A stretch of DNA of 64,000 nt from Arachis hypogaea (lineage: Eukaryota; Streptophyta; Magnoliopsida; Fabales; Fabaceae): the NCBI RefSeq assembly GCF_003086295.3, contig NC_092051.1, positions 68,883,772 to 68,947,771 on the forward strand, given 5' to 3'. Position numbers and translations under genes: made by a program. Shown one piece after another: positions 37,175 through 48,427 of this stretch. The notes under the pieces were generated by a model, which did not search any database, was not told where the DNA came from, and saw nothing but the letters and a program-made list of their open reading frames with translations. Within the stretch, counting starts at the first letter, position 1; each line of letters starts with the position of its first letter.

Positions 37175-37760
37175 CTATTGTGGATGTCCACGCTCTTTTC
37201 CTTGCTTGTCCTCCTTGTTTCCTTTTGCATTTCCTCGCATCCGTGCCAATCTTGCTTGCTTCCAATCCTCAAGTGCCTTCCTCACTGACTCATGACTCTC
37301 TTCCACCCTTTGTCTTTCCTTTCGTGCTAATTCATCCTTCATTTCATCATACTTGGCTATTCCTGGATGCAATATTGGCAGCTGTCCCACTAAGTAGTCG
37401 AGCCTGGCTTGAGTATTTATCTGATGTCCTGTTTGACTCATTTAAACTCCTTCTGTGAATGTCCTTTGCTCGTCCAATAGTTCTGCCTGTTCTATTTGTC
37501 TTCGACGCATCTCATGTATGTGTGCCCCTTGATGTGCTTGGATGTTGATTAGCCTCTGGGTGGATTCTTGTTGCTCGTTTTGCCTTTGTTCCATCCTGTT
37601 GAATGCTTCTCCCCATTGTTGTCCTTGGTTTAGTTGCTATTCCATCATTTGCCTTTGCCACTCATCTTGCTGAGTCCTCCATCTTGAAAGTGTTTCCTCT
37701 TGCTGCCCCATCATCTGTAATTAAAGCTCTTTCTGTGCTCCTTTTTCTTTCCTATAAAGA
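37175..37760 (-). pseudogene. E6 env-position ORF, C-terminal remnant
   Basis: A glutamine-rich, coiled-coil-like sequence (QQWGEAFNRMEQRQNEQQES, then IHEMRRRQIEQAELLDEQRT) has stops, then an open 88-residue tail ending KGNKEDKQGKERGHPQ. The folded N-terminal part seen in E8 and E3 is absent. An acceptor-like TTTGTCTTTATAG lies just upstream. Assignment rests on position and composition. Confidence 0.55.
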
Positions 37761-38181
37761 CAAACTAAGTAAAGTAAGAAAAGATATTAAAATGACCATA
37801 TAAATTTTATGGCTAATATTAATAAAGGGGAAGAAAGGATTTGATTGTTTATCTATGAATTCTAACTAACTAACTAACTATTGGTGGGTCCTTATATGCA
37901 TTTTGGTGGCACCATGAGGTGACACCAAACTTAGTTTGAATCACTGTGATGAAAGTTTTGTGTTTAAAGCTCCCAAGACTAGCATGCAACTTGGTTTGCT
38001 TTGAACACCAAACTTGTTCCTCACTATATTCTGCATAAGAAGATTTTCACCAATTGTTTGTTAAGTTTGGATTGAAGCTCATAAAGATTGACTTATTCAT
38101 TATCATCTGAAAGCATATAAAACATGGGTTGCCTCCCATGAAGCGCTTCTTTAGCATCACTAGCTTGACGTTTTTCCTTCA
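37761..38181 (-). other. E6 interval with post-pol stem-loop
   Basis: A perfect 6-bp stem CATGGG/CCCATG with loop AGGCAA is at 38140-38123 (minus). The rest is AT-rich, with a CTAA microsatellite at about 37862-37881. No gene. Confidence 0.6.
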
Positions 38182-38550
38182 TCATGGTGGTTGGTAGTGC
38201 TTAAAGTCCTCCCCTCTTGCTGTGGACTTGTATCCATTGGTTGGATCAATAATCTCCACATGTTCCAGGGAAAGAACTCTGTTGATAGTGAAGACCTTGG
38301 GTAATTGAGATGGCACAGTAGGGAGATTAGGGGGAATATCTGGGAAGTAGGCTGAGACAACTCTATCCCCTGGAGAGAAGTCTTCCGTAGGGATCTTCTT
38401 GTTCTTCCACCCTCTTGGTACCTTCTTCTTTGTTTCTTTTGAGGTTGCCTTCCCCTTGGTGACCTCTTTTTCTAAAGGAGCTGTGGTGCTGTCTTTACCT
38501 GCCTCTAGAGGTTTAGGTTCCTCCAACTTTTTCTTGAGCTGTGGCAATTA
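38182..38550 (-). pseudogene. E6 integrase C-terminal tail without catalytic core
   Basis: Lysine-rich LPQLKKKLEEPKPLEAGKDS leads to SPGDRVVSAYFPDIPPNLPT, VFTINRVLSLEHVEIIDPTN and GYKSTARGEDFKHYQPP. This resembles the C-terminal domain that follows the integrase core in Athila-type pol (compare [14 protein letters not shown] and [13 protein letters not shown] in E3). It lies in a different frame from gag-protease and directly after it, so roughly 2.5 kb of pol has been removed, joining protease to this tail. Confidence 0.6.
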
Positions 38551-38632
38551 CTGTTTTCCTTGTTTGTCAGTTAAGGGGATCTCAGAATGAACTGGCTGTG
38601 CTTCAGTGCTTGTTTCCTCTTTCAGTGTCTCA

Positions 38633-40950
38633 TTATAATTTGTGCTTAGTTCCTTGTTCTTGTGAGAGTTTGAAAACATTGAAGCTGAGTCGTTCATCAT
38701 GGATTCTCAATATTAGCTCCCCTTTCTCTACATCAATAAGTACTCTGGCCGTAGCTAGGAATGGTCTTTCCAATATGATTGGATGAGTGTGACTCTCTTC
38801 CATGTCCAGAATGACAAAGTCTGTTGGGAGAAAGTACTTCCCAACTTTTAGCAACACATTTTCCACCACTCCTATTGCTTGCTTTTGAGTTTTGTCAGCC
38901 AGTCTGATAATGACATCTGTGGGCATTATCTCATTGATCTGCAGCCTCTTCACCAGGGATAAGGGCAGTAAGTTGATGCTGGCTCCTAAATCACATAGTG
39001 CTCTATCGAACATGTTTTCACCTATGGCACAAGGTATATGAAAACTTCCTGGGTCTCTTCTTTTTGTAGGCAACTCAGGTTGAATAAGGGCACTACATTC
39101 CTTGTTCATCACTATAGTCTGCCCTCCCTTGAGTGAGCTTTTCCTGGGAAGAAGTTCCTTCATATACTTGATGAATGCAGGCATTTGTTGAATTGCCTTG
39201 ATGAATGGTATGTTCACATGCAGAGATGCAAACAAGTCTAGGAACCTTGAGTATATTCTTTTTCCCACAGCACCATTTAGCAGTTGAGGGAATGGTGCAT
39301 AGAGCTTCAGCAGCTCTTGTTGTGAGATTTCTGGTTCTTTGTGCTTTCTATCCTCCTCCTTTGTTGAGTTGTCTTCAGGTTGTTTGCGTATTTTGCCTTG
39401 CTTGTCTTCAATCTCTTGATCACTTGTAGTGACCATTTTGCAATCTTCCCATCTTACTTTCTTTGCTTCTCCCTTGGAGTTTTTCTCCGTTTCACTTGGG
39501 AAGCTATCAGTAGGTTTGGGAATCTTCTCAGCTAAATATCCCACCTGAAATTCCATCTTCCTGATGGTCTTTCCCTGGTTCTTAATATTGGCTCGCACCT
39601 CCTCTTTGAACACCTTATTTTCTTGAATCTCTTGGCATATTCCTTTAAGTAAGGCTTCAATCTTAGAGAGCTTGTCATCAATTGATGAGTGATTCGGAGC
39701 AGACGTGCTGTTTTGGTTTTGATAAGTATGTGGAGAAGTGTTGTTGTGGGGGTGTTGAGATGTTCTCTGGGTGAATTGCTTTTGATCTTGCTCACTTCCC
39801 CACCCAAAGTTCGGGTGATTTCTCCATCCAGGGTTGTAAGTCTTGGAGTATGGATCATAGTTTTTCCTTGGTGAATTCCCAATGTAGTTGGCTTGCTCCT
39901 GACTCCCCTCTGCTTCTTCATTCACTCCTTCTTGGATTGTTGATAAAGATGAGATTGCTGCTACTTGGTTCCTCTCCATCTTCTTGGTGAGGTCAGCCAG
40001 CTGCTGGGTAATGAGCTTGTTTTGGGCCAACAGAGCATCTACATTGTTTAGCTCCATCACTCCTCTTGTGTTCCCTCTTTTGGAAGCATAGAAGTAGTCG
40101 TTTTCTGCTACTGTTTCAATAACATCTATGGCTTCCTCAATGGTCTTCTTCTTGTTCAAGGATCCTCCAGATGAATGGTCTACTGCCTTCTTTGACTCAT
40201 AAGAGAGCCCTTCATAGAAAATGTGCAACTGGACCCATTCGTTGAACATGTCAGGTGGACACCTCCTTGTTAAGTCTTTGAACCTCTCCCATGCTTCATA
40301 CAGAGTCTCACCATCTTGTTGCCTGAAGGTTTGAACCTCAGCTCTCAGCCTATTGATTCGTTGAGGAGGGTAGAATCTTGCTAAGAATTTGTTCACCACA
40401 TCCTCCCAAGTTGTCAAGCTCTCCCTTGGGAAGGATTCCAGCTACTTGGCTGCCTTGTCTTTGAGTGAGAAGGGAAATAAGAGCAGTCTATAGGCGTCAG
40501 GATGACACCATTAGATTTCACTGTGTCACATATTCTCAGGAAGGTGGTCAAATGTTGATTGGGGTCTTCTTGAACACCTCCTCCAAACGAATAGTTGTTC
40601 TGAACAAGGGTGATGAGCTGTGGTTTAAGTTCAAAGTTGTTGGCATGGATTGTTGGCTTTTGGATGCTACTTCCACAATTTCCTGGGTTTGGATTAATGT
40701 AAGAGCCCAAAACTCTTCTATCCTCCCCAGCATGATTTGCTCCACCTCCTCTGCCATGGTTGTGAGTCTCTTCTTCATGATGATTTTCCATGTTTTCTTC
40801 CATGTTTGGTTCAAAGTATTCCTCAAACTGTTCCTCCTCTTCTTCAGCACCAACTACTCATTTTTCTTTTGCCTCCCTCATTAGTCTAAGGAAGGTTCTC
40901 TCCGGTTCAGAACCAAAGAAAGTTGAAGCCCCGCTTCTTCTCCCTGTCAT
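38633..40950 (-). pseudogene. gag-pro: E6 gag-protease
   Basis: Probable start ATG 40950 (MTGRRSGAST, then EPERTFLRLMREAKEK), with a TGA near 40860. Gag: NNFELKPQLITLVQNNYSFG, QHLTTFLRICDTVKSNGV, a one-base shift near 40500, a TAG (for W) near 40440, then 594 open codons (40417-38633): KFLARFYPPQRINRLRAEVQ, GETLYEAWERFKDLTRRCPP, a long hydrophilic linker, and a protease with CDLGASINLLPLSLVKRL (about 38990). The usual ILGRPFLAT appears as ILERPFLAT. No CCHC knuckle is seen. The long open frame suggests recent selection or recent origin for a gag-protease-only element. Confidence 0.85.
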
Positions 40951-41223
40951 ACAACCAACAAGTACAAGCAGAGAAAATAGGTGCAGACAGTATTTGTGTC
41001 AGAATTGCTGTTAGTTGTGGGTGATGCAATATATCAAACAGTTAGTGAGTTAGCAAACAGAATTGAAAATAACAAAGAAAGAAAAAAAACAAAAGAGTAG
41101 AGGGAGAAGGGAAGAAGTATAACCAAAACAAAAAGTAAATCACTCAAACAGAAAATGAAATTCACAAAATAAAATGCTCAATCTAGTGATCTTCCAATCT
41201 AATCATTGTTGATGCACAATCAA

Positions 41224-41241
41224 TCCCCGGCAACGGCGCCA
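41224..41241 (-). promoter_or_regulatory. E6 primer-binding site (tRNA-Asp)
   Basis: The plus strand reads TCCCCGGCAACGGCGCCA, the 3' end of tRNA-Asp including CCA, so the minus-strand element carries its complement. It lies 6 nt from the 5' LTR. The leader 40951-41223 holds no gene. Confidence 0.9.
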
Positions 41242-41247
41242 TAAACT

Positions 41248-42346
41248 TGATGCATGGAAAACTTGTCTCTCAATAAATCTCCCTTCGGCAAGTGTACCGA
41301 AGTTGTCGTCAAGTAAAAACTCACAATAGAGTGAGGTCGAATCCCACAGGGATTGATTGATCAAGCAACTTTAATTAGAAGAATGTTCTAGTTGAGCGAA
41401 TCCAGGATTTGGGTTGAGAGTTGCAGAAAATAAAATGGCGAGAATGTAAATAACAGAAAAGTAAATGCTAGAATTAAAGGACTGGAAGTAAATGACTGAA
41501 AATAAATTATAGAATTGTAAATGGGAATGGGGGATTTGCTCATAAAAGTAAATGGCAGAAATTAAAGAGAATGGGTAAGATCAGAGATGGGGAGTTCATT
41601 GGGCTTAGGAGATGCTGCAATTCTCCGGATCAACGTTAACTAAGTTAACGTGGAGGTTAACGTGACTCTTGGGGGTTGTGTGGTTGCTTCAACGTTAGTG
41701 ACAATGTTGAGTGTCACTAACGTTGTTGACAACTCTTCATCCTTTACGTTAGTTCCCTACGTTAACCAAGTTAACGTGGTACTTTGCACCATAGGCCAAC
41801 GTTAGTGACAATATTGAGTGTCACTAACGTTGGCTTCTCTTCCCCCCTTAACGTTAGAGGCCACGTTAACTAGGTTAACGTGGCTTCTAACGTGGCCACT
41901 TATGAGTAATTGCCAACGTTAGTGACAATGTTAAGTGTCACTAATGTTGGCTCAACTTCTCTTCTCCACGTTAGAGTTCACGTTAACTTAGTTAATGTGA
42001 CTCTCTAACGTGGGCATTGATGGCTTTTGAGAATGTTATTGGCAATCACTTTTTCTCATTAATCTTGCAAGTTACCTCCCCTTTTCTTGCTTCCTTTTTG
42101 GTCCTGAAATCAAGCAATAAAGTGCATCAAAGCTCTAGTCCAAGTCATGAGTAATGCAACATAATATTTGTCACTAAACTTATGCAAAATCCTCATGAAA
42201 TTATGTAAAATGCACAATGTGTGCTTGAATCAAGGCATAAGTGAATATTTACCCAAAACTAGCTTATTTCCAAAAGAAATGCATGAAACTAACCTAAAAA
42301 CAGTAAAGAAAAGGTCAGTGAAACTGGCCAAGATGCCCTGGCATCA
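41248..42346 (-). repeat. E6 5' LTR with 1.2-kb internal deletion
   Basis: Matches 33755-36061 at both ends, but the sequence after CTCCGGATCA jumps to ACGTTAACTAAG, which lies about 1.2 kb further on in the 3' LTR. The TATA region and most palindrome units are lost, so this LTR should not start transcription. Confidence 0.92.
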
Positions 42347-42351
42347 GGCGG

Positions 42352-43448
42352 TCATAGAAGTTATGTATGGCTGCCACGGTGTTGTCTTCCTGCTAGAGCT
42401 GCGGACATTCATCAGTATAATGGCTGTAATCAGCACAGATTCCACAAACTCTCTGTGGGACTAACTGTTAGTTTTGCTATGCTGGAGAAGGTTGAGCTTG
42501 CTGAACTTGTTGTTGGTTCAATTACATCTGCTTCAGCAAGTTGGTCATTTCACAGATACTCTGAGTTACAGCAGTAGTCTCTCTGCTAGAGGATACTTCT
42601 GCAACAGCTTTTGCACGGCCTTGTTTCTGTCTGTGATTCCTAGTAGATTCAGCTAAGTCACTGATCAATTGCCATGCCTCATCAGTGGTCTTGTACTTTT
42701 TCATAGACCCATTGCTAGCACTTTCCAATGTGGTCTTATCTTGGGGCCTCATTCCCTGTGTGACATAACCGAGTAACACTATCTTGTCAATCATATGGTG
42801 GGGGCAAGCTTCCAAAAGATTATTGAAGCACTCCCAGTACTCATAAAGAGTTTCAGAATCATCCTGAACAATCATGGAAATGTCTTTCCTCAGTTTATCA
42901 GTAACTTTAGCTGGAAAGAACTTTTCCAAGAATTCTCTTCTCAGTGTATCCCAGTTGGATACAATTGCTGCTAGTTGAGTGTAGTACCACTCTCTTGCCT
43001 TCCCCTCAAGAGAAAACGGGAAAGCTTTCAGCAAAATTGAAGTTTCATCTGTACCATCACGCTTGACGGTAGAACAAGCTGCCTGAAAATTCCTCAGGTG
43101 CTTGATAGGCTCTTGAGCAGGTAAGCCATGAAACTTGGGCATCAAATTGAGCAATGCGGTCTTTATTTCAAAATTTGTAGCTACCGCTGGGTGATGCGCT
43201 TGAAATGGTTGCATTGTAAAATCGGGGGCTCCAGCCTCCTGGATAGTAACTCTCCTGGCTGCTGCCATGTTACCTGCGCGTGAAACAACCAAATCAGTAG
43301 AACGGGGGCTGGTTTCTTTCTCAAGTGACGTTTCAAATCCGCCCTCAGAGAGGACTAACCGACGCCGAGCTTGCCTTATTCATGAAATAGTTCTTTCAAT
43401 CCCAGGATCGAATATTAGCAAGCTTGGGTCAGGAAGCGAACGTGTCAT
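42352..43448 (-). pseudogene. gag: E4 gag N-terminal and capsid part
   Basis: ATG 43448 (MTRSLPDPSL), a TGA at 43382-43380, then the capsid region APDFTMQPFQAHHPAVATNF, LPAQEPIKHLRNFQAACSTV, GKAREWYYTQ and FLEKFFPAKVTDKLRKDISM. Stops follow near 42522 and beyond. The zinc knuckle CGICADYSHYTDECPQL is still readable (about 42470-42415) just before the E6 junction. It continues at 33754-32981. Confidence 0.88.
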
Positions 43449-43540
43449 CTAACGAAAGAAACAAGCAGCTCATAGTAGCAAAATAAAATAAAATGCAAAT
43501 AAATAAATTCCAATTAATAACTTTAGCACTCTATTGTAAC

Positions 43541-43558
43541 TCCCCGGCAACGGCGCCA
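43541..43558 (-). promoter_or_regulatory. E4 primer-binding site (tRNA-Asp)
   Basis: TCCCCGGCAACGGCGCCA on the plus strand, 5 nt from the 5' LTR start at 43564. Confidence 0.9.
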
Positions 43559-43563
43559 AAAAT

Positions 43564-44904
43564 TGATGCGAGCAAAAATTGGCGAGTTAAGAATGATTAT
43601 AAAATATGCGTTGCAAGTATAGTTCTCAACCAACCAGAAATCCGCTTATCAATTTAGAAGGGTGTCACAGAAATTAAAATTAAAATAATGGGAGTATAAA
43701 TCCCAGGTCGTCTTCCAACGAGTTACAGAAAAGTGTGCTATTTTATTAATCAGATGTTTTCAAAAAGGTTTGAGTTGAATGGCAGAGAATTAAATTAGAG
43801 AATTTATATAAATTTAAATAAAATCCTTGACTGGGATTTGATTAGCTGGAAGCCCTATTCTTGTCGGAGTACTCTCAAGATTAATTGACAATTGAGGGTT
43901 ATTATGTTTAGTTGTCCCTTACTAAGTAAGGGAAAGTCAAACGAATTGGAGTGCTGTATCTATCCACAAGTTCCAATCCGCTCTTGGGAGGATTGGTGTT
44001 AATGACTAGAGAGCAATCCAACAATAAACCCAATTGCAATCTTTCTCTTGAGCATTCCAACTCAAGGATTCCTTTCAATCAATTCCCCATCAAGTTAGAG
44101 AACTACTCGCTCATTGTAAATGTAAAATTCATAACATAAGAAAGGGAATTAAAGAAAGACATGATAAATAATGGTCAAAGGATTAATTGAAAATAAAAAG
44201 TAATTCTTGTATTTAATAAATGCTAAAATAATCCAATAGTAAAATTAAGTAAATTAAGGAACATGGAAGAGTAAGAGACAAGTAAAGAGAACGAACTAGA
44301 ATGTCGAAGTCTTGATGAGGCAATAACTCTTCTCAATATCCAAATGCAAAAACAATGAACATGACAAATCCTAAAAACTATGAATGTGTAGAGAGAAAAC
44401 CTAGAGGAGAGGAAAACTAGATCTCAAAACTAAAACTACGCGGAATGAATGTTGTTATTGGTTTCTACATGTTCTCTGGCTCTAGTCTGCTTTTCTGGGC
44501 TGAAAACTGGGTCAAAATAAGGCCCGAAATCGCCCCCAGCGATTCTGCAAATTATGCGGATCGCGCATGTCACGCGGTCGTGTCATCTATGCGGCCGCGT
44601 CACTTCTCGCTGGTCATCTCCTCAATTCCTTGTGTTCCTTCCATTTTTGCAAGCTTCCTCTCCAATCTCCAACTCATTCATGCCCTATAAAGCCTGAAAC
44701 ACTTAACACACAGATTACGACATCGAATGGAATAAAGGAGAAATAAAATACATAATTAAAAGTCTCTAGGAAGCAAGTTTTCAATCATGCAATAACTTCA
44801 GGAAGGAATTATAAATGCATGCTTATTTAATGAATAAGTGGGTAAAGATCATGATAAAACCACACAATTAAACACAATATAAACCATAAAATAGTTCTTT
44901 ATCA
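43564..44904 (-). repeat. E4 5' LTR
   Basis: A 1341-bp copy, differing from 22024-23415 at a few per cent of sites plus a 51-bp deletion inside the CGCG palindrome block near 44590. Confidence 0.94.
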
Positions 44905-44909
44905 TGTAT

Positions 44910-46798
44910 ACATAAATCTTTTAGAAACTTTGCGTATTTAGGTACCTGCTGAATAACATCAAAAGGGGAACAATTACCTCAACCTTTTTGAATATTTCTA
45001 CCATTTTGGGATCAAGTTCCATCTGCTTCCTGGGCTTCCTTGCAATTTGTGGAAATGGAATAGGAAGGACATTTTCTACAGCGTCTGCATCCTTTGGTGC
45101 TTCCTTCTGTGGTTGAGCTTCTTCTTCTTCAACCATGTCTTGTATGTCCTCTTCCTCTTCAGCATCCTCTACTTCCACCACCTCTTCAGCTGAGGCGTGT
45201 TCTATTGGGATTGGCTCCTCCTGATTCCTCTTTTACAGTGTGGTTCCGGACCTTAGGGTGATGGCATTGATGCCACCCTTTGGATTGGGTAAGGGTTGAG
45301 AAGGAATTCCACTGGAGCATGCATGTTGAGTATTTGAAGTATTGGATGATCCTAGCTGAGAGATGAGAGCTTGTATAGCGGATGTTAGACCGTTAAGTGA
45401 ACTTTCCATGTTTTTTTGTCCTTGCGCAATGGATTGAATCGCCTCGTCACTCGGAGAGGAATTAGATTGAGTGATCTGCGGAACTTCTTGTTGGTTGTGC
45501 TGTGCTCCTTGGGATTGCCTCAGGTGAGGTGCTCTGTAAGGCTAGTTCTGGTTCTGCTGCCTGTTGTTGTTATTATTCCACCTCTGATTTCCTTGATTGT
45601 CTTTGCCTCCTCTGTTATTGTTGTCCCTCTAACTCTGGATAGAATTATCTCTCCAACCTTGGTTGGAATTGTCCTGCCATCCATAGTTGCAGCTGCCACC
45701 TTGATTGTATCCTTGATTGGGGCGGTCATAGAAGTTATGAGTGGCTGCCACAGTGTTGTCTTCCTGCTGGAGCTGCGGACATTCATCAGTATAATGGCTA
45801 TAATCAGCACAGATTCCGCACACTCTTTGTGGGACTAACTGTTGGCTTTGCTGCGCCTGTTGTTTACTCAACTGCATCTGCTTCAGTAAGTTGGTCATTT
45901 TACATATACTCTGAGTTAGAGCACTAGTCTCTCTGCTAGAAGATACCTCTGCAACAGCTTTTGACTGGCTTTGTTTCTGCCTGTGATTCCGAGTAGATTC
46001 AGCTAAGTCGCTGATCAATTGCCATGCCTCATCAGTGGTCTTATACTTTTTCATAGACCCATTGCTAGCACTTTCCAATGTGGTCTTATCTTGGGGCCTC
46101 ATGTCCTGTGTGACGTAGCCGAGCAACACTATCTTGTCAATCATATGGTGGGGGCATGCTTCCAGAAGATTGTTGAAGCGCTCCCAGTATTCGTAGAGAG
46201 TCTCGGATTCGTCCTGAACAATCATGGAAATATCTTTCCTTAGTTTATCAGTAACTTTAGCTGGAAAGAATTTTTCCAAAAATTCTCTTCTAAGCGTATC
46301 CCAGTCAGAAACAGTTGCTGCGGGTTGAGTGTAGTACCACTCTCTCGCCTTTCCCTCAAGAGAGAATGGAAAGGCTTTTAATAGAATAGAAGTTTCATCT
46401 GTACCATTACGCCTGACAGTAGAACAGGCTGCTTGGAAATCCCTAAGGTGCTTGATAGGCTCTTGAGCAGGTAAGCCATGAAATTTAGGCATCAAGTTGA
46501 GTAGTGCAGTCTTTATTTCAAAATCTGTAGCCACCGCTGGGTGATGCGCTTGAAACGGTTGCATTGTAAAATCAGGGGCTCCAACCTCCTGGAGAGTAAC
46601 TCTCCTAGGTACTGCCATGTCACTTGCACGTAAATCAACCGAATTAGTAGAAAGGGAGCTTGTTCCTTCCTTACGTGACGTTTCAGATTCGTCCTCGGGG
46701 AGGACTAACCGACACCGAGCTTGCCTTATACGTGAAATAGTTGTTTCAATCTCAGGATCAAATACTGGCAAGCTTGGATCAGGAAGTGAACGTATCAT
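44910..46798 (-). pseudogene. gag: E3 gag and gag-protease linker
   Basis: It opens at ATG 46798 (MIRSLPDPSLPVFDPEIETT) and is open for 389 codons to 45629. The capsid has the same blocks as E4, followed by a complete CCHC knuckle CGICADYSHYTDECPQL (about 45830-45780). After stops at 45629 and near 45545 and 45235, the linker continues with GGINAITLRSGTTL and an acidic stretch (VEVEDAEEEEDIQDMVEEEE). A shift near 44970 precedes the protease junction, where E4 is inserted. Gag would form the particle and bind RNA through the knuckle. Confidence 0.9.
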
Positions 46799-46890
46799 TT
46801 AACGAAAGAAACATGCAGCTCATAGTAGCAAAAATAAAATAAAATGTAAGTAAATAAATTCCAATCAATAACTTAGCACTCTATTGTAAC

Positions 46891-46908
46891 TCCCCGGCAA
46901 CGGCGCCA
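46891..46908 (-). promoter_or_regulatory. E3 primer-binding site (tRNA-Asp)
   Basis: TCCCCGGCAACGGCGCCA on the plus strand, 6 nt before the 5' LTR at 46915. Confidence 0.9.
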
Positions 46909-46914
46909 AAAAAT

Positions 46915-48393
46915 TGACGTGGCAGAAATTAGCGGATTAAGAAATTGATGTAAGAGGAACGTTGCAAGTACAATCCTTAACCAACAAAAATCCGCTTATC
47001 AATTTAGAAGGGTTGTCACAAAATTAGAATTAAAATACTGGGAGTATGAATCCCAGGTTGTCTCCCAACGAGTTGCAGAAAGATGTGCTATTTTATTAAT
47101 CAGATGTTTTCTAAAATGGTTTGAGTTGATAAACAGGAAATTAAATCAGAGGATTTATGTAATTTAAATAAAAACCTTAACCGGGAGTAGATTATTCGGA
47201 AGTCCTATCCTTGTTGGAGTTCTCCCAAGATCAATTGATAATTGAAGGTTGTTCTGCGCAGTTATCCCTTACCAGATAAAGAAAAGTTAAACAAGTTGGA
47301 AGTCAGTTTCTATTCACAAGTTATAATCCTCTCCCTTGGGAAGGACTAGTGCCAGTGACTAGAGGGCGACGCAACGATAAACCCAATTATAATTTTACTC
47401 TTGAGCATTCCAACTCAAGGTCCTCCTTTCAATCAACTCCCAATCAAGTTATGGAACTACTTGCTCATTATGATTGTAAACTTCACAAAATAAGAAAGGA
47501 AAATAAAGAAAGACATGATAAATAATAATAATCAAAGAGACCAATTAAAAATAAAAATAGTTCTTGTATTAATAAATTCTAAAAATAATTCAATAGTAAT
47601 TCTGAACAAATTAAGGACATGAAAGAGTAAGTGACAAGTAAGGAAACAAACTAGAATGATGAAGTCTTGGCAGAGGTAATAACTCTTCTCAATAGCCCAA
47701 TCCAAAAAGCAATAAAAACAAAATCCTAAGAACTATGAATGTGTAGAGAGAAAACATAAAGGAGGAGTAAAATCAGATCTCAAAAACTAAAAATTATGCG
47801 GAATGAATGTTCCCCTCATCTCTGTATGTTCCCTGGCTCTAATCTGCTTTTCTGGGCTGAAAATTGGGTCAAAACAGGGCCCAAAATCACCCCTAGCGAA
47901 TTCTGCAGATTCTGCAGATCGCGCACGTCACGCGATCGCGTCATCCAGCATTTTGCCTTGCCACGCGTGCGCGTCGTCCACGCATTCGCGTCACTTGTGC
48001 AGTTTCCAATCCATGCGTTCGCGTCAGGCACGCGATCGCGTCACTGCAATTTCCTCTATTTCGCGCGGTCAAGTGAGCCATGCGCCCGCGTCACTTCTCG
48101 CTGGTCATCTCCTTAATTTCTTGTGTTCCTTCCATTTTTGCAATCGTCCTTTCCAATCCCCAAGTCATTCATGCCCTATAAAGCCTAAAACACTCAACAC
48201 ACGGATCACGGCATTGAATGGAATAAAGGAGAATTAAAATACATAATTAAAGTCTCTAGGAAGCAAGTTTTCAACCATGGAGTAATTTTGGGAAGGAATT
48301 GTAAATACATGCTAATTTAATGAATAAGTGGGTAAAGATTTGATAAAACCACACAATTAAACACAATATAAACCATAAAATAATGGTTTATCA
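46915..48393 (-). repeat. E3 5' LTR
   Basis: A 1479-bp copy of 12830-14327. It starts TGACGTGGCAG and ends TTTATCA, followed by TSD GCACG (48394-48398). One unit of the CGCG palindrome block is missing compared with the left copy. Confidence 0.94.
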
Positions 48394-48398
48394 GCACG

Positions 48399-48427
48399 CC
48401 TGCAACCTAAGAAGGTACTATAGTTAG
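48399..48427 (+). pseudogene. int: E2 integrase, last codons after the E3 insertion
   Basis: Once the second TSD copy is discounted, the frame entering E3 at 12829 continues here and ends NLRRYYS, then TAG at 48425-48427. Such an ending is common for Tat-type pol. This confirms both the E3 junctions and the pol frame. Confidence 0.88.

Larger units (their letters stand above)
33755..42346 (-). mobile_element. E6: gag-protease Ty3/gypsy element, non-autonomous
   Basis: An 8592-bp element with ends TGATGCA...CATCA. The 3' LTR is 33755-36061 (2307 bp) and the 5' LTR 41248-42346 (1099 bp, about 1.2 kb deleted). PBS at 41224-41241 matches the tRNA-Asp complement exactly. It encodes gag-protease (40950-38633), an isolated integrase C-terminal tail (38550-38182) and the C-terminus of an env-position ORF (37760-37175). 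RT, RNase H and the integrase core are missing. It is inserted in E4 gag. Confidence 0.93.
22024..44904 (-). mobile_element. E4: younger Athila-type element of the E3 family
   Basis: The ends are TGATGCGAGC...TTTATCA. The LTRs are 22024-23415 (1392 bp) and 43564-44904 (1341 bp), near identical apart from a 51-bp deletion in the right copy's palindrome block. PBS at 43541-43558. gag runs 43448-42347 and 33754-32981, split by E6; pol runs 31270-27635, split from gag by E5; the env-position ORF is 26138-24886. The element is collinear with E3 throughout and inserted into it, so one family member has landed in another. pol has one nonsense codon only. Confidence 0.94.
12830..48393 (-). mobile_element. 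E3: Athila-type Ty3/gypsy retrotransposon
   Basis: E3 has its own sequence at 12830-22023 and 44905-48393, with E4 inserted between. In element order it has a 5' LTR (46915-48393), tRNA-Asp PBS (46891-46908), gag with CCHC knuckle (46798 down), protease, RT, RNase H and integrase (to 18426), post-pol stem-loop, palindrome array, env-position ORF (17068-15815), polypurine region and 3' LTR (12830-14327). The ends are TGACGTGGC...TTATCA; the 3' LTR end has drifted to TTATTA. The gag linker word INAITLRSG and RT block FMDDFSVYG are typical of the Athila lineage. Several stops and two frameshifts in pol disable it. Confidence 0.93.

Noticed and set aside
41224..41241. tRNA-Asp gene, because of TCCCCGGCAACGGCGCCA (also at 43541, 46891, 53962)
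   Set aside because: Only the 3' 18 nt including CCA are present, and no cloverleaf lies upstream. Each copy sits next to an LTR, so they are primer-binding sites.
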